From positions 62,001-126,000 of the forward strand of contig JAQMWT010000074.1 in assembly GCA_029834535.1 (NCBI GenBank): 64,000 bases of DNA, read 5' to 3'. Of the stretch, positions 30,260-40,295 are shown piece after piece. Position 1 is the stretch's first letter. Each line of letters begins with the position of its first letter. The position numbers were made by a program, and so were the translations under genes. This DNA comes from Chrysophaeum taylorii. Taxonomy: Eukaryota > Sar > Pelagophyceae > Pelagomonadales > Pelagomonadaceae. The notes beneath the pieces are model-generated. The model was not told where the DNA came from, did not search any database, and saw only the letters and a program-made list of their open reading frames with translations.

Positions 30260-33200
30260 TGGGCGACCTACATCATCGCGCGAGCGAGCACCGCCTATTC
30301 ATTCATCCCTTCCTTCCTTCCTTCCTTCCTTCCTTCCAACATCAACAAGAGACTGTTTTTCGGTTTTTTGCGTGTTGGCTGACGACGACGACGACGACGT
30401 TATGATGTCCTACTACCTATAATAAGAAGAACTTTCTGCTTTACTCACCACCACCTTCTCGACGTGTACGTGTGTGTGTGCGTGGAAGCGCATGAGCTTC
30501 GGACTTATAGAGATCGACACCTCTGGTAAGCAAAGCGCCTCCGCGAGCTTCTGTACCACGACGAGGAAAAGGGCAAATGAGAAGGACCGCCATCAGGTGA
30601 TCGCAATGGCGACGCACCATGATGCTGCTCGACGCGACTGGGAGGGAGGTCGACCTCTGTCGCAGAGGTCTGTAACGCGCAGTTAGTTAGTTAGTCAGTT
30701 AGTTAGTTAGTTAGTTGCCCTCGTGTATTCATCCACCTCGCGTCGTAGACTTCTCGTATTTCGACTTTGCTGGCACCTGCAAAAATTGTAAGTTGTCGGA
30801 CGCCTGGCTTTCGACGCCGCAGTGCGTCGTGGAGGTAGCCCTCGGCGTCGTGGAGGTAGCCCGACAACGTAAGTTCGTTATCCATTCTACGACGCCATTA
30901 GTTTCGTCCGAAAAAAAGTTTCGCCCGCAAATAGCTTTCGTTGGACGGAGTAAGACGGACACTCAGAGTTTGCTGTCGATTTGCCTACCGCCGGGCAGCA
31001 AGTAACGGTCTCACTGATGTGGGATACTACGACGACCGCGAGTCCTCGCGCAGCGCCCTGCTTCCAAGGTCACCTCCCTGTTCGAAGATGCCGACGATGA
31101 TACTACGGTCAACTGATCAGGACAGAGCTCGTCCTTGAGCTGCTGGAGAAGCAAGTCGTCGGAGTTCCCAACGGAGCTCCAATCTGGTCGCGGCCGTCTT
31201 ACTGCAGCAGCAGAGGTCGAACGCTCTCGAAGCCTTTGGCCAGAAGCGCGCAGGCCGCAAGACAGAACCCGGAGATGTTTCGAGCGCGGCGCACCGACCC
31301 CTCCAAGTCGACTCGGCCAAACCCGAGGCAGCCCAACGGTTCCATCGCGACGCAGTCCGAAAGGCCGCGCGTGTCACCGACGCTGCGGTCGTGGGTCTCT
31401 GATGCATCATCCACCGGCGAGGCGCCATCGCCCGTGCAATCACCGCCGGCTCCATCGCAGCAGCAGCAGCTGATAGTCAAGTTGATAATAAAAACTGGTG
31501 ATATCAGTAGAGTGTTGACGCCTGCGCGCCGGAGAGGGCTCGGTCATCCTCTTGTTGGGCGCGACTCAAATCGATCTCGAAGGACGACGCTCTCTAGCCG
31601 GCGGAAATGCGGATCGCGAACCAACGCGCATAACCTTTTGGCGAACGGCAGCAAAGTTGGCGGGACTATGATGCTGTTAGCACCACCGCCGCCGTCGTAC
31701 AATTCCCGCTTCCGACATTATATTTCTCAGCAGGCTTCAAACCAGTAATAAGCTCGGCGATCCGATGCTACCGCGCTGGTCGAGTCACTAGACACCATAA
31801 CCGAACCCGTGCCGACGGCGAACCGTCGAGCAGAACGAGTCGCCGCCGAGTACCGACATGCTTGGTCCGACCCGCCGTTGCCGCGAAAGCTTCGAGAATC
31901 ATCTTGCCGACCAGCGAGCCAGTTGTTGTCTCGTCGAACCTCCTCACAAATAAGTTCGCGTTAACAACCTGGTTCGGCAACGCTGCCAAAGTCCGAGCTC
32001 GATGCCCGCGACGACGCGTCGTACGACAAGACCGCGCCCCTCAGAGAAAGCGGTCGGCACATTCATTCATTTTCGTACCACCACAAATCTTTAACCCTGC
32101 CCAGTAGGAGTAGTCTTGCGGCCAGAGCCGGAACGACCTGATCCCACATCCGGGGGGCACAGTTTTTGACGAGACGAACTTAAATAGTGAGTCCAAAAGT
32201 CCGGGGCAAACCCGGAAAAAAACCAGGCGGAGATAGTGTTAACGTATGGCCGGTCTGAACAAGGCATTTCACATACGAAGAAGAAGACATATGGAGGAGT
32301 ACCTCCCTCGTCCTTCGAAAAAAATGCCACCCAATCCCGCGGCGCCATTGGGCTTGCCTCCGGTAGCACGGAACCGCTCTCATATTGGTCGTCGTCGTCC
32401 AAAAGAGGGAAATATACCCCCGAGATTTGGTGGTTCTAGAGGCTAGATTGCAAGGCGTGAGATGTCTTTTTGCGAGATTTCCGCCTCGAACGCGCCTAGC
32501 TTCTCGCGACCGAGGAGGGAACGTCGTAGACTCCGTCGTTTTGCTGCTTTGAGAGCCACCTCGATCTGAACCAATCACAGCGCCTGCCTCCCGATGACGT
32601 TGGGCAACCCAACTCGAGGGCCATCTCTCAGAAGTATCGCCCCCTCCCCAAGACAGGCCTTTCTCGCTCTCGGATGTTTTTGTGTATGTTACGCCGGTCG
32701 TGAGCGGGGAGACTACTTATGAAACAAACCGAATGGAAGCTCATCAACGCGGATTCTCTGAGACGAACCCTCGCCTCTCGGTTTTTGACGGCGGCAGGCA
32801 GGCAGGCAGGCAGGCAGCATCGTCCGACAACAAACAAACAAACAAACAAACAAACAAACAAAGGTCGGCGTCCATCAATCCGTCGTGAATATGATTCGGA
32901 CAGCTCGACAACGCCCGAGTGTGGTGTTGGGAAAGCAGTGCGGAGGAGCTCGTATCGCACTCGGGGCCGGCCACTCCTGGTTCCTTCGTCGGCAGCGTAC
33001 GCACCTCCTCCAGCGTCATGTCTCCCAGGTTACTTACTGCCGCCGTTTAATAATTAATGCCTCTAGTAACCGCTTACAAACGGGCGTCTGTCTGTACGAG
33101 AATGCCTAGCAGCAGCTCTGGGTTGCTATCGTGATGATGATGTCGTTCCAAAGGAGAATAACGACGACCGACACAGCTTTCTTTTGCCGGCGGCCATCGA

Positions 33201-33687
33201 GATGTCAGTCCTCAAGTGGGCGCGCGCCAATGGGTGTCGGCGGTGGGAAAAAAAAAGGTCGTGTGCCGGCTCTCTTGGTGCGAGCTCTGGACAAGCATCT
33301 CGAGTAATGGTTCGTGGATTGAAACGGCCAAGCCCGAATAATAAAAAATTTGTGACAATCAGTCATTCTGGAGAAGGCGACCGTCGAGGTTTGGTCTCCG
33401 AGCAGTTGTGACCCATTTTTTTTCCACTAAGGAAGACTCGCCATATTATGCTCGCATGCGGCAAAAAATATGGCGCCACACGCTGCTGCTACTGGTGGTG
33501 GTGGTGGTGGTGGTGGACCTGGGTGTCGTCGAGAGGTATTGCTGTTTCTTTCTGTAGCACCGTCCTCCTCATCGAGCTCCTTCTTCTCGCTCGCACACAT
33601 AAAAAGTCCGCTTCTGAAAAAAATCCAAGAGACAGTTGAAGAGTTGTGGACCGACTCCGTTGTAAAAATGAGAGCCGTTGAATTCTA
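30260..33687. other. Intergenic, rich in simple repeats
   Basis: Holds (TTCC)n at 30309-30339, a TTAG run at about 30684-30717, (GGCA)n at about 32793-32817, (CAAA)n at 32830-32862 and (GGT)n at 33494-33515. An open frame around 31100-31750 (for example VLELLEKQVVGVPNGAPIW and a poly-Gln) has a protein-like start but no recognised domain. No gene is called. The last part is the 5' flank of the hydrolase gene. Confidence 0.5.
30660..30717 (+). repeat. TTAG-repeat tail, possibly of a very short LINE remnant
   Basis: AGAGGTCTGTAACGCGCAG followed by TTAG units with one TCAG. The shared LINE 3' end reads AGAGGTCTGAAG before its TTAG tail, so this may be only the last bases of such an insertion. 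A plain microsatellite is the alternative. Confidence 0.35.
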
Positions 33688-34626
33688 ATGCCGCCGCCGC
33701 CGCCGAAGAGAGACAACAACAACACCAAGGTCGGCATTCGCGTCGCGTACGAGAAGTTAGTCGCTTCGGTGATCCGTCCGCCCCGCGTGAACTACGACCC
33801 GAGCGAGCTAGGTCCGCGCATCCGCCGCGTCGCAGGCCGCGTCGTGGAGCGCGTTGACTACGAACTTCTGAACCAACGAGGCGAAATTTTGGCGTGTTCG
33901 AGGTGGTCCCCGAAGCGGCCGAGCAACGACGTCGTCGTGTACCTCCACTCGAACTCGAGCTGCCGGCTCGCCGCAGTGAAATCTCCCGTCCTCGAAACAG
34001 TTTCGAAATCTTCGGCGTCTCTCGTCGCGTTTGATTTCTCGGGTTGCGGGCGATCGGAGGGCGATTACGTCACTTTAGGCGTCCAGGAGAAAGACGACGT
34101 CGCGACGGTCGTGGAGGACATCCGCCGGTCTTCCCCCGATGCGAAAATTATTTTGTGGGGGAGGTCGATGGGGGCCGTTTCGGCCATTCTTTTTGGTCAG
34201 GTGGACGCGATGGTCCTCGATAGTCCGTTTTCCAGCATGCGCCAGCTCGTGGACGATGTCGCGAAGCGCGCGCTGCCCCGCGTTCCCTCCTGTTGTGTTG
34301 GCTGTATCGCCTTCCAACTCCGAAGGAGCGCAAAGAAGCGGACGAGGTGCGACGTGCTGAAAGTGTCCGCGACCGAAGCCGCGCGCGTCGCGCGCGCCCC
34401 CGCCCTCTTCATCGCCGCCGACCGCGACGCCCTCGCCCCGCCCGACACCCACTCCGCCTACCTCGCCTCGATCTGGGCGGCCTCGGCGACCATAGTTCGC
34501 TTCGACGGCGAGCACAACTCGCCCCGCCCCGCCTTCATCTACGACAAAATCGCACGCTTCTGCACCCTCGCCTTCAAGCCCCCATGGCACGCCGAGCCCA
34601 ACCTCCGCCCCCGAAAGACCTATTAG
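33688..34626 (+). CDS. Alpha/beta hydrolase (BEM46/ABHD-like serine hydrolase)
   Basis: A 312-residue hydrolase. The ATG at 33688 has an in-frame stop nine bases upstream, so the start is firm. Fold landmarks: strand and oxyanion region VVVYLHSNSSCRLAA (about 82-96), FDFSGCGRSEGDY (about 115-127), nucleophile elbow WGRSMGA with Ser160, acid DRDALAPPDTH with Asp247, and FDGEHNSPRP with His276. This order of Ser, Asp and His is the catalytic triad of the family. The HNSPRP ending is common in ciliate, plant and algal members. Members cleave esters, thioesters or amides; the substrate is not known. No signal peptide or membrane helix is seen, so it is probably cytosolic. The N-terminus starts with a Pro run and is poorly conserved-looking. 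Confidence 0.88.
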   Translation: MPPPPPKRDNNNTKVGIRVAYEKLVASVIRPPRVNYDPSELGPRIRRVAGRVVERVDYELLNQRGEILACSRWSPKRPSNDVVVYLHSNSSCRLAAVKSPVLETVSKSSASLVAFDFSGCGRSEGDYVTLGVQEKDDVATVVEDIRRSSPDAKIILWGRSMGAVSAILFGQVDAMVLDSPFSSMRQLVDDVAKRALPRVPSCCVGCIAFQLRRSAKKRTRCDVLKVSATEAARVARAPALFIAADRDALAPPDTHSAYLASIWAASATIVRFDGEHNSPRPAFIYDKIARFCTLAFKPPWHAEPNLRPRKTY

Positions 34627-34828
34627 TTGTTTGTTGTTCTTGCCGCTTTATTTTTACTACAACAAGTACCACTATCCGAAGGTCTGGTGCCTAGCTCTTC
34701 CTTCCTACATCCCGTTTCTTCCAGCTTTGTAGAAAACTGAGTCAGCTTGACGTCATGAGACAGAAATTCTGAAAACGCTGCAGCGCATATTAAAAAGAAG
34801 GGAAAAGTCAAGTTTCCAACCACCATAT
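34627..34828. other. 3' flank of the hydrolase gene
   Basis: AT-rich spacer with nothing recognised before the repeat element that starts near 34829. Confidence 0.4.
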
Positions 34829-35532
34829 AAGTTTGGTCACCGTAAACCTTCAACAAGTTTGGTCACTTAAGTTTGGTCAATCCGTCTCTTGGTTGACTAA
34901 ACTTGTACTCTCAGAGAGCAAACATACGGTTCGATGACAAAACAAGGCCCGCCGTGATCAAGCTTTCAGCGGTTCTGCACGTCGCGCTGTGACTCCGGAT
35001 CGTCCTTCGACTTCGAAACGAACACTGTATCGATGCGGGTTTCGTCGCTCATGTCGAGCGGGAGCGTGGTGGTAACACGCCGACGTCGGTTGACCACGAC
35101 GCCGAGAAAGAAAACAACAAGTCGCGTGCCCAGACGAAGGTAAACGACTATGATAGATCGCCGAGTGCGCTGTCGCAGCTCAGAGCGCGCAAAAAATACG
35201 AAGGTAGTCCACTTTACTCGATCTAACCAAGATGCCAAGTTCAGCAGGTGTGTTCTCGAGGCCGACTTGCAGCAGATGATGTTCGACATGGGCGGCAAGT
35301 TGACGGCGTGTACAACATGGTCTACAGCGCGACAGCGCTGTCGTTCAAGTGCTATATGCAAGATGCAGCGTTTATGTGCGTGCTGCTCGTTGTGATGTGC
35401 AAGTAGAAAATACCGTCGCGTGTGCTAAAAGGCACACCTGCTCCGAACCTTCTTGCCGACAAAGATCCAGCTATCGCGCGAAGCACTTCTGCGAGGCCGT
35501 GTCGGTCCTCATCAAGGGCTTTATGGAGGGCA

Positions 35533-35545
35533 AGTCAGGCGGCTC
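35533..35545 (+). repeat. Target-site duplication of SINE-like insertion, left copy
   Basis: AGTCAGGCGGCTC, repeated at 35831-35843. The paralogous empty site in copy A (24498-24510) has a single AGTCCGGCGGCTC. Confidence 0.88.
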
Positions 35546-35830
35546 GCTGGCCGGTTAGCACCCGGAAAGTCCGTGTTGGGATGGGGTTCGCTCGGTTGGG
35601 CAGAGCGCGACGGACAGGTCGATTGTTCGTGGACCAACACGTCCGCGGCCTGCGACGCTTTTGCACGACCTCGCACAAGACGGCGCAGTGGCGGTCCACC
35701 ATCAACAAGTCCGTCCTCGTCCCTCGCCTCTGCCCCAACTGCGTGATTTTCCTCCGTGATTCCGTACCGGCTCCTGCCGGTCCGGCCTGGCTCCCATGCT
35801 CGGGAGAGGTCTGAAGTTAGTTAGTTAGTC
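35546..35830 (+). mobile_element. SINE-like insertion with LINE-type 3' end and TTAG tail
   Basis: A 285-base insert between 13-base target duplications. It starts GCTGGCCGGTTAGCACCCGG, matching 14338-14357. It then carries a piece similar to the last coding part of the LINE (CACGACCTCGCACAAGAC, near 9531) and the shared 3' end (CCGGCTCCTGCCGGTCCGGC, GGGAGAGGTCTGAAG, TTAG units). It is a chimera of a non-LINE head and LINE 3' sequence, as expected for a SINE mobilised by that LINE. Confidence 0.8.
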
Positions 35831-35843
35831 AGTCAGGCGGCTC
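35831..35843 (+). repeat. Target-site duplication of SINE-like insertion, right copy
   Basis: AGTCAGGCGGCTC directly after the TTAG/TCAG tail. Confidence 0.88.
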
Positions 35844-37519
35844 TTCTCGGCATATGCGTTTGATAGACATCTGCAACAATGTCATCCGCTAAAGGCACGA
35901 GATGACGAACCGGGATCGTTCGCTGTAGTCTGTCATAAACATCGAACTAATAAGGCGCATCCGAATAATCTTGGGCGACGAAACAGCGTGGTATCAGCGT
36001 TGTCTTGCGCAGGCCTTGTTTGTATATGTTGTTCTGCGAGTGTTCGCATGTTGATGCGTGTGTATGGTCAAACTTGGAGGCATTCAATTTGGTGTGATCA
36101 AATTTCGAACAATCACATCAAACTTGTCATATTTTAGACTCGTACTGGATGACAGGGTTAGAATTACAGGGGTGGTGTCGGCGATCTTCCGGAACGAGGC
36201 TGTCGACGTCTTGACATCCCTTCGCGCCGCAGCTTGTATTTGCCGACTTTCTCGTACAGTGCTCGACGGTGCAGCAGCAGCTCCCGGGGAGATCTTGCGG
36301 CAGGGCGGGGTTGTCGAGATGCGCGAGGAGGAGGAGGATAAGGAGGTGTTCTCTTACGGTCGTGCGAGTTGTTTATGCTGGCGTAACGGCACGTGCTCGC
36401 GTTGCCGTCCCATGATCAAGCTGGACAGCTAACTCCGGGTCGGGTACGCGACGGTGAGGAACTCCTGAACGTGGTCCTGTACGGTCCCGCACAAGTGTGG
36501 GACTACAATCTTTGGGTGCTCGAGGGGCGTTGCTCGCGCAGTTTCTCGAGGTCGTCGAGTTTCGCGTTCTCAACCCCGAGTCGATTATCAAAGACGCGCT
36601 CCCTCTCGAGTTTTGGGATGCAGAATGGGGTGATCCGTCTCACGCAGACCGTGTAAGTCTGGTGTCCTATGTCCGCTTGTTGTTGAAGAATGACGCACAA
36701 CCACGGCAACACCACCGTGGTGAGTCGCGGTTTGGGTGGCTTCTACGAACGATGGAAGGTATGAGAATGGGCCCAGCTTAAGTACGCCAAGCCGTGGGAA
36801 TCTGCTCTCGGGGCCGCGTGTCGCTGCCCGCTCTCCTTGCGTATCGCCGTGCTGTCTTAGGACGGACCTCCTTCTAAGGCGGTCATGGGGGGGTGTCCAT
36901 GCCGCGCGTGTAACGCCACGGTAGATTCTGCGTAGCTGCAGCACCTAGCTCTCGTTTTTAAAGCATTTTCGCACCAAAAGCGCTCACGCGCCCCCTTAAA
37001 AAGCCTCCTTAAGTTTGATTTTAAAAGCCGAAGTTTGGTCAATACTGTGGAAGTTTGAGGAGTAGTGATCAAACTTGTTGACCAAACTTACAAGGAAATT
37101 AATCAAACTTGAAGGGTTGATTGATCAAACTTAATGCAACTTCGGAGTGACCAAACTTAACTGACCTAACTTCTATGGAAAGTGACCACACATGTGAGTT
37201 TTTCCTTAATCATACATCAAAATCGAGCAAACATGAAAGAAATTCACCAAACTTTTTGACCAAACTTGACGGATCCCAAAAAAGAATGGATAGAGGATGA
37301 TGGATCACTTGTTGTGGAAAAGAAAGCGCCACTTGTCGAGGCGGCCACCGGTACCTGCCGCCGACAGGTCTGGTGTTCGGACTGCCAACTACTGAACGCT
37401 GCGTCGTTGCGCGCGCGACCGAAAGGTCGAAAAATCTTCTCCGTGGCCCTCGACGAGCTGCATCACCCGGGCCACGACGAGCTGCATCAGGCGCGAGTAT
37501 TCCGACGACGACAGTGCGA

Positions 37520-37972
37520 ATGGGATTTACCACCACCACCACCGGCGCAACTATAAAAAGACGGTGCCTGGCGCTGTGCCTACGTCGTCTCGCCGCCGCC
37601 GCCGCCGCCGCCGCACGAGAGCGTGCCGCGACCGGCCGAATTTCCGGAGGAGGAGGCTACGAACGAGACGGTTTGGACAACCAGGAGCGACGACGGGCAA
37701 AAACAAGCCCGCAGCCTCGAGAGCCAGCGCTTGCGATTCTGCTCCGGGTTTGGGCACCGACACCGGCCGAGTTCCAAGCCCGTCGCCGCCGCCGTCGTCT
37801 GGGAGCAATCCAAGACGACGGCCGAAGCTACGCCACGCCGTCTCGCCAGAAGAGGAGTCGTACGATTGGTCGGGAAGACGACGGCGAAGAATACCGCGAC
37901 GACGACGACGACGACGACGAGATGGACGCGGAGTTGAGTTTGGAGGAGGAGCTGCAAAAGATCCGTGAGTGA
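37520..37972 (+). CDS. Hypothetical protein with basic N-terminus and acidic C-terminus
   Basis: An ATG at 37520 opens 150 codons. The first part (GATIKRRCLALCLRRLAAAA) is Ala/Arg-rich and amphipathic, like an organelle transit sequence, although an Ala run from (GCC)n contributes. The middle, PQPREPALAILLRVWAPTPA, looks protein-like. The end is acidic (DDDDDDDEMDAELSLEEEL) and stops at TGA 37970-37972. No family was recognised. An Arg-rich alternative frame overlaps, so the reading frame is uncertain. A TATAAAAAG sequence lies inside at about 37552, which could mean that the real start is further downstream. Confidence 0.3.
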   Translation: MGFTTTTTGATIKRRCLALCLRRLAAAAAAAARERAATGRISGGGGYERDGLDNQERRRAKTSPQPREPALAILLRVWAPTPAEFQARRRRRRLGAIQDDGRSYATPSRQKRSRTIGREDDGEEYRDDDDDDDEMDAELSLEEELQKIRE

Positions 37973-38326
37973 TTATAGAAGTGGCGGGTGAAGTCGCTAC
38001 GCACGACAGTTGTCAACCGCCTGTATTGCGCGCTGCTGGAGATGAGAAGACAAGATCACCACCGCCCAGCAAGAAGAATTCCGTCGCGTACAGGCAGGCA
38101 GGCGGCCCAAGTTGTTGATGCTGTTTTTCGGCTTTCGTACCAAAGCAAGCACGCACCGGTGGTGCCTTAGAAGAAGAAGATGATGATGATGCGGCGGAGC
38201 TGAGTCCTGGTTTTTGACGCACGCTACGCCCAAGTTCTTATTTATTATAGTGGGGTTAGTTAGGGAGATTGGGACTAGGGTCTAGTTTTAAGAGGGTTTT
38301 TTGAATGAAATAAAGTGGCAACAAAA

Positions 38327-39430
38327 ATGATTCGATGGGTGCTCTGTTTGGCGGCTATCCCCGACCTCGTCACGGACATCCTGCTGACCGTGATTTTTGC
38401 GCTCGAGGGGTGGAAAGCGTCGTTCGGCTTTGGGGTTGCGGTTCTGGTGTTGTCGTGGCGGTTTGGAATTTTGTACTTTGGAAATTCGAGACCGTCGTCG
38501 AACTTCCTGACGCTCTACGTCCCCGGACTCATCATACCCTCCTGCACGTCGCGCGACGCGCTATTCGCCGACGCTTTGAGTCTGTACGAATCGCGAACCA
38601 CGACGTTCGGCCGTTTGGCAGTTATTTTATCTTTCGAAATTCAAATCGCGAGTTCGGTGTGGCGGCGTTACCCGTATCTTTTTTTCCGCGCTGCCTATAA
38701 TCTCGCAGCGCGAGACGAAGACCGCTACTTCGCGTGCGCGACGGTGGCCTGCGAGACGGTGCCCCACCTTATCGTCCAAGCTCTGACTTTCGCGTCGATT
38801 CGACGGAAGAAGCCGGTGTTTTTTTTTTACGCTTCTGCTTTTTTCTCGGCCGTTTCGGTCGCGAAAGCCGTGTCTTTCTTTCCTCATCCGGAGGAGGAAG
38901 AAGAAAAGGAGGAGCCCGCGAATCTGTTTGAAGAAAAAGAGGACGAGGAGATGAAAAAAGAAGTTTTATTGGCCGCCGTCCAACGCGACGGAGCTTTGCT
39001 CCGACTCGCGTCCGAATTTCTCAAGAATGACAGAGACATCGTGTCTGCTGCTGTGTCCCACTGCGGCGCGGCCCTCGAACACGCCTCCGAGAATTTAAGA
39101 AACGACAAAACCATCGTTTTGATCGCCGTCGAGCAAGACGGGTGGGCATTTTTATACGCTTCCGACGACCTAAAGCTAGACGCGGACGTCGCTCTCGCTG
39201 CCATTCGCCACCACGGCTGGGCCCTCGAACACACGGACCTCAAACATAATCTGATATTTGTGCTCGCGGCTGTCCAACAAAACGCGTCGGCCATCCAATA
39301 CGCTCCACTTAAAAACGAAAAAAATTTCGCCGTCGCGGCCGTCCAACGGAATTCCCGAGCTATCGACTTCCTCCCCGACCACCTCAAACAAGATCCCGAA
39401 ATCCGCCGAGCAGCCCACCACCCCCTCTAA
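38327..39430 (+). CDS. XK-like multi-pass membrane protein with C-terminal DUF4116 repeats
   Basis: A 367-residue protein from the first ATG at 38327; the upstream part of the frame has no ATG. The N-terminal half is hydrophobic with several membrane helices: AAIPDLVTDILLTVIFALEG, FGFGVAVLVLSWRFGILYFG, a segment around AVILSFEIQIASSVW, CETVPHLIVQALTFAS and FFFYASAFFSAVSVA. The PDLVTD start and the E..PHL..Q block recall the XK/XKR family, some of which scramble lipids; this link is by motif only. A Glu-rich linker (about 190-214) follows. Then come about four DUF4116 units, for example VLLAAVQRDGALLRLASEFL and VLIAVEQDGWAFLYASDDLK. DUF4116 repeats are frequent in algae and giant viruses and have no known function. 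It is intact and ends at TAA 39428-39430. Confidence 0.75.
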   Translation: MIRWVLCLAAIPDLVTDILLTVIFALEGWKASFGFGVAVLVLSWRFGILYFGNSRPSSNFLTLYVPGLIIPSCTSRDALFADALSLYESRTTTFGRLAVILSFEIQIASSVWRRYPYLFFRAAYNLAARDEDRYFACATVACETVPHLIVQALTFASIRRKKPVFFFYASAFFSAVSVAKAVSFFPHPEEEEEKEEPANLFEEKEDEEMKKEVLLAAVQRDGALLRLASEFLKNDRDIVSAAVSHCGAALEHASENLRNDKTIVLIAVEQDGWAFLYASDDLKLDADVALAAIRHHGWALEHTDLKHNLIFVLAAVQQNASAIQYAPLKNEKNFAVAAVQRNSRAIDFLPDHLKQDPEIRRAAHHPL

Positions 39431-40295
39431 ACAACAACAAAGCTCCGACTTGCAAAAACCGACCGTGCGTTCGTGGTGGTGGTCTTCTTCTTAGTTAGTG
39501 TTGTAGATTTTGCACTCACCCTCAGGGCCTCACCCTCACCGTCACCAGGGGGGACTTTAGTTGCGTCGGCCAAAAGGAGGGTGGGTTATTAGTAGGACTG
39601 GCCAATGTACTAGGCGTAGCATTGTGGCCGTCTCTTGAATTCGCATCCGAGACGACGGCCTCAATCTCGCCTGGCATCATCATCATCATCCAATAGGCCG
39701 GCCGGCCGGCCGGCCGGCCGTCTCCGGATTAGCCCTAGAGGAGGAGCTCCCAACAACAACACCTCGGCCAACAATGACATTCGAAGACGCCTGGTCTCGT
39801 TTCGCCTAAGCTTTGCTCCTCGCTTTGCGGCCAGAGCAGCCCCGGCCTTTTTCCTCCTTGAACTCAGCGTCGCTCACGAGGCGCCGAGCGCCCTGCGTTC
39901 CTGTGTTTCAGTACCAAGCACCGGGCGTCGACCGTCGCTGCGGAACAACAGCCTCGACCATCAAAACGCCCGCCTATCCATTTTGATCTTGCGGGAGATC
40001 TGATCTGGATCTGCTGCTTGAGATGCCTGGTTTAAAAGGTAACATTCTGAACCAGACTGGCCAACCAGTGCGTCCTTTGTTGTCGAAGTGAAGAACTTGA
40101 GGTCGCCCGCGCGTTTAGCGAGCGATGTTGCCGACGAGCGTCTTGCGTCGACCACTGTTGTTGCTACGACTACGGAGCTTGGCGAGTTCGGCGTCGTCGA
40201 CCTTTCTTCCTTTCTTTCTTTCTTTCCAACTCTGCGAGCGTGGTGTTTGTCCATCCAGCTCCTGGTCGCTGACACCTTCTCGATGGCATCCAAGC
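39431..40295. other. Intergenic with (GGCC)n
   Basis: A CAT run (39676-39690) and GGCC repeats (39697-39720) lie here, and a TTTC run at about 40207-40228. No gene is supported. Confidence 0.5.

Larger units (their letters stand above)
34829..37267 (+). mobile_element. Unclassified repeat element, copy B, with inverted clusters of an 11-base motif
   Basis: The left end holds AAGTTTGGTCA at 34829-34839, 34855-34865 and 34869-34879. The right end holds mostly the reverse complement TGACCAAACTT at 37079-37089, 37148-37158 and 37257-37267, with variants TGATCAAACTT at 37066-37076 and 37122-37132 and one forward copy at 37031-37041. Iterated motifs in opposite orientation near both ends are typical of transposase-binding subterminal repeats in DNA transposons. 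The core (34936-36660) matches copy A at 24164-25340. No transposase is seen, so it would be non-autonomous. A SINE-like insert lies at 35546-35830. The class is unknown; a hAT- or CACTA-like origin is only a possibility. Confidence 0.55.
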
